From positions 1-64,000 of the forward strand of contig PCUU01000062.1 in assembly GCA_002786855.1 (NCBI GenBank): 64,000 bases of DNA, written 5' to 3'. Below are positions 42,658 to 51,489 of this stretch, piece after piece. A program made the translations under genes and the position numbers. This DNA comes from Cytophagales bacterium CG12_big_fil_rev_8_21_14_0_65_40_12. GTDB lineage: Bacteria; Bacteroidota; Bacteroidia; Cytophagales; Cyclobacteriaceae. Under the pieces are notes generated by a model, which was given only the letters and a program-made list of their open reading frames with translations, was not told where the DNA came from and ran no database searches. Each line of letters starts with the position of its first letter. The stretch's first letter is position 1.

Positions 42658-45600
42658 ATGTTAGAACGCATTATCCAATACAGCCTTCAGAATAAACTCA
42701 TCGTCCTTCTATTTACTGCGATCATGATTGGTTTTGGAGTATTTTCATTAATGAACATACCCATTGGGGCAGTTCCTGATGTAACTAACAACCAAGTTCA
42801 GGTAATCACCACTTCGCGAAACTTGGCCACGCAAGATGTTGAGAAATTCTTGACCTATCCTGTAGAACTCGAAATGGCCAATCTCCCAGGAGTTACGGAG
42901 ATCAGGAGTATCTCAAAATTCGGTTTGTCCGTGGTAACCGTTGTATTTGAGGATAAAATCGGAACCTACCTGCCTAGGCAATTGATTGCGGAAAAAATCA
43001 AAAGTGCCGAGCAGCGAATCCCCGCCCAATTCGGAGTTCCCTTCATGGGGCCAGTCTCGACAGGTTTGGGTGAAATTTACCAATACGTAATTGATGTAGA
43101 CCCTAAATATAAAGATCGCTATAGTGTCACGGACATTCGAACGATTCAAGATTGGGTGATCAGAAGACAGCTCTCGGGAATACCAGGCGTAGTAGAAGTA
43201 AATACTTGGGGTGGTTATCTTAAACAATACGAGGTAGCCGTAAATCCAGAGCGATTAAAATCCATGAACATCTCTTTGAATGATGTCTACAGCGCCCTAG
43301 AAAAAAACAACAGTATTGCCGGTGGTGGCTATATCGAAAAAGGCAACGAGAGCTACTTCATTCGAGGTGAAGGTCTTGTGACCAATATAGCCGATATCGA
43401 GGCGATTGTGATTACCAACCGAAACGGCACGCCTATTTACGTTAAAGATATCGGGACAGTAGGTTTCGGCCAAGCCAACCGATTTGGTGCCATTACAGGA
43501 AACGGTGAGGGTGAAAAGGTGTTGGGCCAAGTGATGATGCTCAAAGATGCGAATTCAAAAGCAGTGATCAATGCTGTTAAAGCCCGAGTGGCCGAAATTC
43601 AGTCCAGTTTACCTCAGGGCATTTCGATCAATGCCTTTTTAGAACGCAGCGAATTGATCGAAAAAACAACTTTCACCATTGCCGAAAATTTAATTCTAGG
43701 TTGTTTGATTGTGATTTTCGTAGTGGTGCTGCTACTTGGCAACCTCCGTTCTGGATTAGTAGTTGCCTCGGTCATTCCTCTTTGTTTGCTCTTTGCGCTC
43801 TCGCTGATGTATGTTTTTGGTGTTGATGCTAATCTGATGAGCCTTGGCGCCATTGATTTTGGTATCATCATAGATGGTGCCGTGATTATTGTAGAGTACA
43901 TCGCTTTCAAAATTACCGCAGAGCGAAGTCAATTATTAGCACTACCAAAAGACGACAAACAGGATTTCCTTGATAAAATTACCTACAATGGAGCTACCAA
44001 AATGATGCGTTCCGCTGTATTCGGCCAACTCATTATTATTATTGTGTTCATACCCATACTCTCACTTTCGGGAGTTGAAGGCAAAATGTTCAAGCCCATG
44101 GCCATGGTATTCTGCTTTGCGCTGATTGGCGCAATGATATTGTGTTTTACTTATGTGCCCGTTATTTCGGCTTTGTTCTTAAAGCCTTCTGACCCAAATA
44201 AAAAGACCATTTCTTCCACATTGATCCATTTCTTAGAAAGAAGCTACAAACCCACCATCACTTGGGCCTTGAGACAGAAAGCACTTGTACTGAGTTTTGC
44301 AGTAGCACTTCTTGTTTTTGTGGGCTTTATTTTCTCAAAAATGGGTGGTGAATTTGTTCCTACTTTAGATGAAGGTGATTTTGTTATCCAGCCGGTGCTG
44401 AAAACAGGAACCTCACTTTCAAAAACCATTGAGGCCACCACACGAATGGAGAAAATTTTGAAAACTTTTCCAGAAGTAGATCAAGTAGTGAGCAGAATTG
44501 GAGCGGCCGAAGTGCCTACAGATCCAATGTCTATGGAAGAAAGTGACGTGATCATTAAATTGAATCCAAAAAGCGAGTGGGTATCTGCTGAGTCAAAAGA
44601 TGAACTGGCCGACAAATTCAAAGAAGCATTATCCGCCCAAATACCAGGGGTTGATTTTGAGTTTACCCAACCCATAGAAATGCGCTTTAATGAATTGATC
44701 ACAGGGGTTAGGGCCGACTTAGCCATCAAAGTTTTCGGTGAAGACCTGGACATACTCTATACCAAAGCACTAGAAATTGAAAAGGCCATCCAAAATGTTG
44801 AAGGCGCAGCAGATATCACGGTAGAAAAAATCGCTGGCTTGCCCCAAATGTCGGTGGCTTTTGATCGTCAAAAGATTGCGAAGTACGGTTTGAACATCGA
44901 AGACCTGAACAAAATCATCACTATGGGTTTTGCTGGCATGCCCGCGGGAATTGTTTTTGAAGGCGAAAAGCAATTCGATTTGGTTGTTCGCTACGATCAG
45001 GCGCATCGACAAAGCATCGAAAACATTGAAACCGCATCTATCCAGCTTCCAAACGGAAATAAGGTGCCACTGAGCGAGTTTGCCAATATCAGTTATACCA
45101 AAGGCCCAGCAAAGATTTCGAGAGACAACACCAAAAGAAGGATTGTGGTGGGAGTAAACGTCAGGAATCGAGATTTAGAATCTGTAGTAAAAGATGTTCA
45201 AACCATTATCGAAAAAGAGATCAAACTGCCATCAGGTTACAAGGTTGAATACGGTGGCCAGTTCGAAAATTTACGTTCTGCCAGGGCCAGGTTAATGGTA
45301 GCAGTGCCTATTGCACTTGTGCTCATTTTTGTACTCCTCTATTTTGCCTTTAACTCAGTAAAAGAAGCGCTTATGATTTACAGTGCCATCCCGCTTTCGG
45401 CCGTAGGCGGTGTCTTATTGCTCTATATCAGAGACTTACCTTTTAGTATTTCTGCCGGAGTTGGTTTTATTGCTCTTTTTGGAATTGCCGTACTCAACGG
45501 AATTGTACTGATTGAGCATTTCAAAGAATTGAAAGCACACGGGTATAAAGACATTAACAAAAGAATTATCGTGGGAACGCAACAAAGATTAAGACCAGTA

Positions 45601-46992
45601 CTGCTCACTGCCGCAGCCGCTGCTTTAGGTTTTCTACCAATGGCTATTTCAACTTCGGCAGGTGCTGAAGTCCAAAGACCCTTGGCTACCGTGGTTGTCG
45701 GTGGCTTAATTACAGCCACTGCCTTAACGCTAATTGTGCTGCCTGTGCTCTACGCACTGTTCGACAGCAAAGAGCCCAAGAAAAAACTTAAAACTAGGCC
45801 AGCTATCATAGCGCTGTTAGTATTAGGATTCGGTTTTTCAGCCCAATCGCAAACTAAGCCAATCAGCCTAGACGAGGCTGTTGGGATTGCTATTCAAAAT
45901 AACCAGGGATTAAAAGCCTCCGCGTCCAAAATTACCCAGAGCGAACAATTGGTGAAATCGGCCTTTAACTTAGATAAAACACAGCTTTACTATCTCAACG
46001 ACCAAAATAATATTGCCGAAAACGGAATTGTGCTCCGCACTTTTGGCATCAGCCAAAGCTTTCAATTCCCAACTGTTTATGGAGCACAAAAGAAAGTACA
46101 GCTTGGCTTAGTCGACCTCAATGCGCAGCAATATGAAATGGACAAAAGACTAGTGAGCAAAGAGGTTTCTAAATCCTATTACACCGTGCTTTACTGGCAA
46201 AATGTGGTAGAAAACTACGGTTATTTAGATAGCCTATTTAGGCAATTTTCGAGTGCGGCCAGCCGAAGGTTTGAAGAAGGAGAAACCAACTACTTAGAAA
46301 AACTCACGGCAGAAGCCAAGCAAAGAGAATTGGGATTGCTCCTTCAGCAGGGCAAAGAAAGCGTTGAAAAGGCCTACATACAGCTGCATCAATGGCTTCA
46401 GTCCGACTCGAGCTACACTGTGCCTGAACAAAAAATGCCTATGCTGAGCCAATCAAATTTTGACGTATCAGACAATCCTGGCTTGAAGTATTTTGAATTA
46501 GCGCAGTCGATTTCGTCAAAATCTGTAATACTTCAACAGCAAAAACTAATGCCCGATTTGCATCTGAACCTGTTCCAAGGCAGCAACAACGGCCCCAATT
46601 CAAAACGGTATTCGGGCTTTCAGGCAGGTATTGGTATCCCTCTTTTCTTTGGCGCAGAAAAGTCTAGAATTGAAGCCGCAAAAACCCAAATGGAAATCGC
46701 AGATAGCGAATTTAAAAATTACAAAACGCAGTTGCTGGCCAACTTGGCAGCGCAGCAATCCGATCTAAAAAAATACCAAGAAGCCATAGACTATTACCAT
46801 AGTTCTGGTCAAATGCTCTCCGAAGCACTCATATCCAATGGGGCATCGGCATTTCAAAATGGTGAAATCGACTTTCTGCAATACATCCAATTACTAGACA
46901 ATGCCAAAAGCATAGAGATCACCTATTTAGAGAATCTATTCAATTACAATCTTACTCTTTTAGAAATCAATTATATCAGCAATCAACAATGA
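42658..46992 (+). CDS. CusA/CzcA heavy-metal RND transporter fused to a TolC-type outer-membrane protein
   Basis: Residues 1 to about 1040 of this 1444-aa protein form an HME-type RND proton antiporter with twelve membrane helices. The hallmark of the metal subfamily, GAIDFGIIIDGAVIIVEY, is in helix 4 (about residue 398-415), and IPIGAVPDVTNNQVQ is near 35. After a hydrophobic, signal-peptide-like stretch ending in AQSQ (about 1045-1065), residues to 1444 form an outer-membrane-factor domain (ISLDEAVGIAIQNNQGL, with coiled-coil pairs). Pump and exit channel are thus encoded as one chain, perhaps split by signal peptidase. The adaptor gene overlaps its stop by 4 bases (ATGA). Confidence 0.93.
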   Translation: MLERIIQYSLQNKLIVLLFTAIMIGFGVFSLMNIPIGAVPDVTNNQVQVITTSRNLATQDVEKFLTYPVELEMANLPGVTEIRSISKFGLSVVTVVFEDKIGTYLPRQLIAEKIKSAEQRIPAQFGVPFMGPVSTGLGEIYQYVIDVDPKYKDRYSVTDIRTIQDWVIRRQLSGIPGVVEVNTWGGYLKQYEVAVNPERLKSMNISLNDVYSALEKNNSIAGGGYIEKGNESYFIRGEGLVTNIADIEAIVITNRNGTPIYVKDIGTVGFGQANRFGAITGNGEGEKVLGQVMMLKDANSKAVINAVKARVAEIQSSLPQGISINAFLERSELIEKTTFTIAENLILGCLIVIFVVVLLLGNLRSGLVVASVIPLCLLFALSLMYVFGVDANLMSLGAIDFGIIIDGAVIIVEYIAFKITAERSQLLALPKDDKQDFLDKITYNGATKMMRSAVFGQLIIIIVFIPILSLSGVEGKMFKPMAMVFCFALIGAMILCFTYVPVISALFLKPSDPNKKTISSTLIHFLERSYKPTITWALRQKALVLSFAVALLVFVGFIFSKMGGEFVPTLDEGDFVIQPVLKTGTSLSKTIEATTRMEKILKTFPEVDQVVSRIGAAEVPTDPMSMEESDVIIKLNPKSEWVSAESKDELADKFKEALSAQIPGVDFEFTQPIEMRFNELITGVRADLAIKVFGEDLDILYTKALEIEKAIQNVEGAADITVEKIAGLPQMSVAFDRQKIAKYGLNIEDLNKIITMGFAGMPAGIVFEGEKQFDLVVRYDQAHRQSIENIETASIQLPNGNKVPLSEFANISYTKGPAKISRDNTKRRIVVGVNVRNRDLESVVKDVQTIIEKEIKLPSGYKVEYGGQFENLRSARARLMVAVPIALVLIFVLLYFAFNSVKEALMIYSAIPLSAVGGVLLLYIRDLPFSISAGVGFIALFGIAVLNGIVLIEHFKELKAHGYKDINKRIIVGTQQRLRPVLLTAAAAALGFLPMAISTSAGAEVQRPLATVVVGGLITATALTLIVLPVLYALFDSKEPKKKLKTRPAIIALLVLGFGFSAQSQTKPISLDEAVGIAIQNNQGLKASASKITQSEQLVKSAFNLDKTQLYYLNDQNNIAENGIVLRTFGISQSFQFPTVYGAQKKVQLGLVDLNAQQYEMDKRLVSKEVSKSYYTVLYWQNVVENYGYLDSLFRQFSSAASRRFEEGETNYLEKLTAEAKQRELGLLLQQGKESVEKAYIQLHQWLQSDSSYTVPEQKMPMLSQSNFDVSDNPGLKYFELAQSISSKSVILQQQKLMPDLHLNLFQGSNNGPNSKRYSGFQAGIGIPLFFGAEKSRIEAAKTQMEIADSEFKNYKTQLLANLAAQQSDLKKYQEAIDYYHSSGQMLSEALISNGASAFQNGEIDFLQYIQLLDNAKSIEITYLENLFNYNLTLLEINYISNQQ

Positions 46993-48146
46993 GCAACATC
47001 AAATACATCCCCTTTAAAGTCGCAGTTTTCGGAGTTTCACTTTCTCTCCTACTTTTGAACGCCTGCGGTAAAGCTCAAGACAATGCCGCCATCCAAATCG
47101 TTGAAGAGGCAGACCCCAATTTAGTGAGCCTCACTGCTGATCAATTCAACTCATCGGCCATGGCCTTGGGCCGCATTGAGACCGCCAATTTCTCGGATAT
47201 CGTAAGAACAAATGGCATGTTTGATGTTCCCCCCGGAAATAAATCATCTGTAAGTGCCTACTTTGGGGGGTATGTAAAAGAACTTGAATTACTCCCTGGC
47301 GATGTAGTCAAAAAAGGCCAATTGCTTTTTGTGCTCGAAAACCCCGCTTACATCCAAACCCAGCAAGACTTTTTGGAAATCCAAGGCAACCTCTCTTTTC
47401 TAAAATCAGATTATGAAAGACAACAGCGACTGGCTTCTGAAAATATTACTTCCCAAAAGAAGTTTTTACAAGCCGAAGCAGATTACCAAGTGGCACAAGC
47501 AAAATACGCCTCACTGAAAAAAATATTGGGTTTAATGAACATAGATATCAATACGATTTCGGCACAAAACCTCACCTCAGTGATCAGAGTAAACGCCCCA
47601 ATCAGCGGCAATATCACCTCTGTAAGTGCCTCGAAAGGGATGTTCCTGAATCCTTCGGACATCGCTGTAACGATTACCAACACCGACCACTTGCACATTG
47701 AACTGAATGTGTTCGAGAAGGATTTGCCAAAACTGAAAGTTGAACAACAAGTAAGATTTAGGCTACAAAACGATGCCAATAAAATCTATTTGGCTACCAT
47801 CAACCTTATCAATAAGCAAATCGATACCGAGAAGAGATCTGTGCTGGTGCATTGCCACTTGAACGATGAAGAAGATGCCTTAAATTTCATTCCAGGAATG
47901 TTCGTAGAGGCCGAAATCCTTACCACTACCGAAGCGCAACCTTCATTACCTCAAGAAGCTGTGATCGAGATTGAAAATGTTTTTTATGTCCTTTTAAAAT
48001 CAACTGGTCAAGAATTGAACTTTGAGAAAAAAGAGGTTAAAGTAGGAAGGATTGAAAACGGAAGAGTTGCCATACTTAATGCAGCAGAGTTTTCTGCCTC
48101 CTCCGAATTTTTAACCAAAGGAGCCTTTAATTTGATCCTGGATTAA
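46989..48146 (+). CDS. CusB-like periplasmic adaptor lipoprotein
   Basis: The 385-aa membrane-fusion protein has a lipoprotein signal with lipobox LNAC (Cys26). A barrel-sandwich half (SAYFGGYVKELELLPGDVVKKGQLLF, about 80-105) is followed by a hairpin of coiled coils (about 115-180), the second half RVNAPISGNITSVSASKGMFLNPSD (about 200-224) and beta-barrel parts. It links the inner-membrane pump to the outer-membrane channel. The start overlaps the pump gene by 4 bases, so it is translationally coupled. Confidence 0.92.
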   Translation: MSNIKYIPFKVAVFGVSLSLLLLNACGKAQDNAAIQIVEEADPNLVSLTADQFNSSAMALGRIETANFSDIVRTNGMFDVPPGNKSSVSAYFGGYVKELELLPGDVVKKGQLLFVLENPAYIQTQQDFLEIQGNLSFLKSDYERQQRLASENITSQKKFLQAEADYQVAQAKYASLKKILGLMNIDINTISAQNLTSVIRVNAPISGNITSVSASKGMFLNPSDIAVTITNTDHLHIELNVFEKDLPKLKVEQQVRFRLQNDANKIYLATINLINKQIDTEKRSVLVHCHLNDEEDALNFIPGMFVEAEILTTTEAQPSLPQEAVIEIENVFYVLLKSTGQELNFEKKEVKVGRIENGRVAILNAAEFSASSEFLTKGAFNLILD

Positions 48147-48159
48147 TGAACCTCGATCC

Positions 48160-48302
48160 AAACCTATAAGGTTTTTGAAACCTTATAGGTTTGGAGGTAA
48201 GCAGATATTTTTGGAACCTTATAGGTTTTAGAGGTAAAAAAGAAGGTTTAACCTATAAGGTTTGGAGGTAAGTAGATATTTTTGAAACCTTATAAGTTTA
48301 AA
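48160..48302. repeat. REP palindromes upstream of the RAYT gene
   Basis: A long palindrome (48160-48192: AAACCTATAAGGT, loop, ACCTTATAGGTTT) is followed by partial copies (48215-48229, 48247-48263, 48285-48302). The intervening GGTTTGGAGGTAAGYAGATATTTTTG is a direct repeat. The same palindrome lies on the far side of the transposase gene. Confidence 0.88.
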
Positions 48303-48310
48303 TTCGGAAT

Positions 48311-48907
48311 ATGAAAGGCCTAGAAAAATTTGAACCAGACCGTTACTACCATGTGGTAAATCACGCGGTAGGCAGCGAAAACCTGTTTCGAAGCGATGAC
48401 AACTATCGCTACTTTCTGAAAAAATACGCCATTTACGCTCCCTCCGTTTGCAGTACCTTATGTTACTGCCTTATGCCCAATCATATTCACATATTAATCC
48501 TTACCCACGATGAAGACACCTTAAGCCAACACCCTAAGTTCAAAGGTGATTTCCATAAACTCGTAATGCAGCAGTTCAGCAATTTACTTAACGCGTACAC
48601 TAAGGCTTTCAACAACCAGCACAATCGAAAAGGGGCTTTATGGATCGATTATACCAAGCGTTTCAGTATTGAATCCAACAGCTACCTAACAGCCGCAATC
48701 AACTACATTCATCAAAACCCTGTTAAACACGGCTTCACGAAAACAACAGAAGATTGGCCATACAGCTCCTACGATTCACATTTATCCCATAAAGCCACTT
48801 TGCTATCGCGAACAGACGTCTTGAACTGGTTTGGAGGCGTTGAGGAGTACATCAATTTCCATAAGAGCAACACAGCAGCCTTGATAGACGATTGGGAATA
48901 TTCTTGA
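48311..48907 (+). CDS. REP-associated tyrosine transposase (RAYT)
   Basis: The 198-aa Y1 transposase has the HUH motif LMPNHIHIL near residue 56, the catalytic Tyr in AINYIHQNPVKHGF near 135, and the C-terminal GF..EDWPYSSYDSHL typical of RAYTs. It nicks and joins single-stranded DNA at hairpins. Identical AACCTATAAGGTT palindromes flank it on both sides (48160-48302 and 48934-49004), the arrangement of a REPtron-like unit. It is independent of the Y1 protein at 37846-38307, which is shorter and has different palindromes. Confidence 0.92.
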   Translation: MKGLEKFEPDRYYHVVNHAVGSENLFRSDDNYRYFLKKYAIYAPSVCSTLCYCLMPNHIHILILTHDEDTLSQHPKFKGDFHKLVMQQFSNLLNAYTKAFNNQHNRKGALWIDYTKRFSIESNSYLTAAINYIHQNPVKHGFTKTTEDWPYSSYDSHLSHKATLLSRTDVLNWFGGVEEYINFHKSNTAALIDDWEYS

Positions 48908-48933
48908 ATTGGGAGACAGAGATACAACCAACA

Positions 48934-49004
48934 AAACCTATAAGGTTTTCGAAACCTTATAGGTTTAATTCGTAGGGATGAGTTTTGGATACCTTATAGG
49001 TTTA
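48934..49004. repeat. REP palindromes downstream of the RAYT gene
   Basis: A 33-bp palindrome, AAACCTATAAGGTTT-TCG-AAACCTTATAGGTTT in outline (48934-48966), is followed by a half copy ATACCTTATAGGTTTA (48989-49004). The sequence is the same as the palindromes upstream of the transposase. Confidence 0.88.
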
Positions 49005-49094
49005 AGTTTAACAGACCTCTAGGATTATTCTTGAATTTATAATTTGCTTTTGGAAACAGCTTTTCCGAAATTTTATTTCGAAATATAAGATCCA

Positions 49095-50495
49095 ATGCAA
49101 AAGCTCAGCCTCACCTTATTCTCGCTAATGATTATCGTTAGCCTCAATGCCCAACAACGACTTCCTGTTTTTGATCAAACCTGCGGTTATGTTGGTGAAA
49201 TTGAAGAATCCGAACTCTATGGCTTCAATTCCGACTCCGAAGCCCAAGGCGCACTAAAGCGGATCATGCGCTACACTGGTTTGCCGGCCAATTTTCAAAT
49301 TATGGCAGCCAATGTGCCCAATGCAGCAGCGGTGATTAAGGGCGATACTCGCTACATTCTTTACAATCAGTATTTCATGGAGCAAATCAAAGATTTGACT
49401 AAAACCAACTGGTCTTCTATCAGTATTTTGGCCCATGAGATTGGGCATCACCTTTCTGGCCATACACTCGATAATATTGGCAGCCGACCAGATAAAGAGC
49501 TTGAAAGCGATGGTTTTTCAGGTTTTATTCTTTACAAAATGGGAGCAACTTTAGATGAGGCAAGAGCAGTGATGAATACCATTGGAGGCGCAGGAACTTC
49601 AACCCATCCCCCCAAAAGTGCCAGGCTATCGGCCATCACCAATGGCTGGATTTCGGCCAGGGACTTAGATGAAGGAATCGACCCCATCGAAAAAAAACCT
49701 GTAGTGACAAAACCCTCCACCAACCCAAACCCTGTGGTAACAAAGCCTGTTGAGCCTGATCCAGCACCAGCAGATGTGGAAAACGTGAGCACTTTTGACA
49801 ATCACTATATCATTAGCTCTTCAGCCTTTCCAAACATTAAAAAAGGATGGGATAAAGGGTATCACTACAAAGATGCTGTGAATTATATGAACAAGTGGTA
49901 TGCTATTATGGCCGTTGACGATGCCATAAACCTTCAGTCTTGGTTCAAATACAGTGATTTCCCAGGAGAAAAAATCAAAGAGAAATGGGATGCAGAATAC
50001 CGCATTTCAAATGTAGATTCGTTTGAAGGGCAATGGATTGTGATCATGGACAAAAAAGAAAATGCTCCCATGCAGCGTTGGCAAACCAGGGTAGATTTTC
50101 CAACAAAGGAAATTGATGACAATGCCAAAGAAGGCTACATGATACAGGATGTGACTTATAATGAAACGGCTGGCCTCTGGGCATTAATCAGCACCAAAGG
50201 AGACTGGCAAAACCAAAATTGGTTTACTAAGGAGCACTGGGCCGATTTGAAAGATGAAATTAAAACCTACTGGGACAAAAACTATTACATCTCGACTTTA
50301 AAATACGTGCACGACCGATGGGTGCTTGTGATGACGGAGTATAAAACGAACCCAGGTATTCGTCAAAGATGGAACTCGTCTGCCTCCTTCTTAAAGGAAA
50401 AAATTGGTGATAATGAAAAAGAAGGATTTCGCCTCAAAGAACTTACTTATGGAGAAGGCCTTTGGATTTCTGTGATGAATGCAAAAACGAATTAA
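49095..50495 (+). CDS. Secreted M48-like metalloprotease with C-terminal repeat array
   Basis: The 466-aa protein starts with a signal peptide ending near LNAQ (residue 19). The protease part (about 35-190) contains the zinc motif LAHEIGHHLSGH near 115 and a downstream ELESDGFSG Glu. After a Pro/Thr-rich linker (about 198-235) come about six repeats of roughly 38 residues with W-D-K-x-Y-x-I-x-x-V...W-x-x-I-M-x-x-x motifs. These look like the DUF7477 domain known from plant casein kinases. The architecture suggests a secreted protease with a binding or beta-propeller-like module. A strong terminator follows. Confidence 0.78.
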   Translation: MQKLSLTLFSLMIIVSLNAQQRLPVFDQTCGYVGEIEESELYGFNSDSEAQGALKRIMRYTGLPANFQIMAANVPNAAAVIKGDTRYILYNQYFMEQIKDLTKTNWSSISILAHEIGHHLSGHTLDNIGSRPDKELESDGFSGFILYKMGATLDEARAVMNTIGGAGTSTHPPKSARLSAITNGWISARDLDEGIDPIEKKPVVTKPSTNPNPVVTKPVEPDPAPADVENVSTFDNHYIISSSAFPNIKKGWDKGYHYKDAVNYMNKWYAIMAVDDAINLQSWFKYSDFPGEKIKEKWDAEYRISNVDSFEGQWIVIMDKKENAPMQRWQTRVDFPTKEIDDNAKEGYMIQDVTYNETAGLWALISTKGDWQNQNWFTKEHWADLKDEIKTYWDKNYYISTLKYVHDRWVLVMTEYKTNPGIRQRWNSSASFLKEKIGDNEKEGFRLKELTYGEGLWISVMNAKTN

Positions 50496-50512
50496 GAACA
50501 CTTCTATAAAGT

Positions 50513-50550
50513 AAAAAAGGCCATTTCTCTTAAGAGCAATGGCCTTTTTT
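50513..50550. terminator. Bidirectional terminator between convergent genes
   Basis: AAAAAAGGCCATT pairs with AATGGCCTTTTTT, with A- and T-runs on both flanks. It serves the M48-like gene (plus) and the MBL gene (minus). Confidence 0.85.
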
Positions 50551-50569
50551 ATGGCTTAAAGCCAACTAT

Positions 50570-51427
50570 TTACTTAATCACCTCGGGAGCGTGCGGAATA
50601 GTTTCCTGCTGCTTGAAATCATGCTGAATCCAAAGTGTAGCATTCTTTTCTTTAATAAAAGCTTCTATCGAATCCATAGAAGCCAAAGATGCCTCTTTGC
50701 TTGTATTAAAAGCTGGAACCCCTCTAAACTCCCTATTTTTGGCAAAGTGATATAAATCTCCAGAAAGCACCACAGGGCCAGTCTCTACCAAATCCAAGAA
50801 CAGAACTTGATGGCCGGGGGTATGACCCGGAGCCCTTTTGATTACAACCGATCCATCTCCGAAAACATCGTGATCACCAGCCAATTGCACACTTGGGTTG
50901 CTTTTTAAATCAGCAACTTCAGCCACTGGAGTTTCACCATTGAAAAGCGCATCGTATTCTTCTTTTTGTAAAATTACCGTAGCATTGGTGAACATATTTA
51001 CATTGCCAATATGGTCACCATGAAGGTGGGATACCGCTAAAAATTCTACCTCTGAAGGAGCAACACCGATTGCCTCTAATTGAGAAGCCAAAGTAACAGG
51101 CATTTTCATTAAAAATGATTCAGAATCACTACCATCAGCCATTTGATTTAGGCCATCTGGCAATCCTGTATCCCAAATTAAATCTCCTTTTGGGTGACGA
51201 ATTAAGTAGGCAGTATTCGAAAATTGCATTGACTGCCCCACATCTACTCCAGGGTTGAATAAGGAAATATCCTTCACTAAAATATCGCCTACATTAAAGG
51301 CGTATACTTGAATGGCAGTTTTTTCGACTTGTGCCGTTTCCGTGTTGGAAGTTTTTGCACCGCCACAAGATGAGATAATAATAGCGGTGGCTAAGGCTAA
51401 TATTGGTTTGAAATTAATTTTGTTCAT
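50570..51427 (-). CDS. MBL-fold hydrolase lipoprotein (lactonase-like)
   Basis: The 285-aa protein has a lipoprotein signal with lipobox ISSC (Cys about 21). The metallo-beta-lactamase fold shows SHLHGDHIGN (metal site, near 132), APGHTPGHQV (near 200) and the bridging Asp in LSGDLYHF. The arrangement resembles the N-acyl-homoserine lactonase AiiA subgroup, but the true substrate is unknown. It would sit in the periplasm or outer membrane. The serine hydrolase 63 bases upstream is on the same strand. Confidence 0.85.
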   Translation of the reverse strand: MNKINFKPILALATAIIISSCGGAKTSNTETAQVEKTAIQVYAFNVGDILVKDISLFNPGVDVGQSMQFSNTAYLIRHPKGDLIWDTGLPDGLNQMADGSDSESFLMKMPVTLASQLEAIGVAPSEVEFLAVSHLHGDHIGNVNMFTNATVILQKEEYDALFNGETPVAEVADLKSNPSVQLAGDHDVFGDGSVVIKRAPGHTPGHQVLFLDLVETGPVVLSGDLYHFAKNREFRGVPAFNTSKEASLASMDSIEAFIKEKNATLWIQHDFKQQETIPHAPEVIK

Positions 51428-51489
51428 GATTGATTATGGTTTTACAGCTCAACAACTTAGGAACGCTTTGCTTTGTTCCTAATTTTCAA

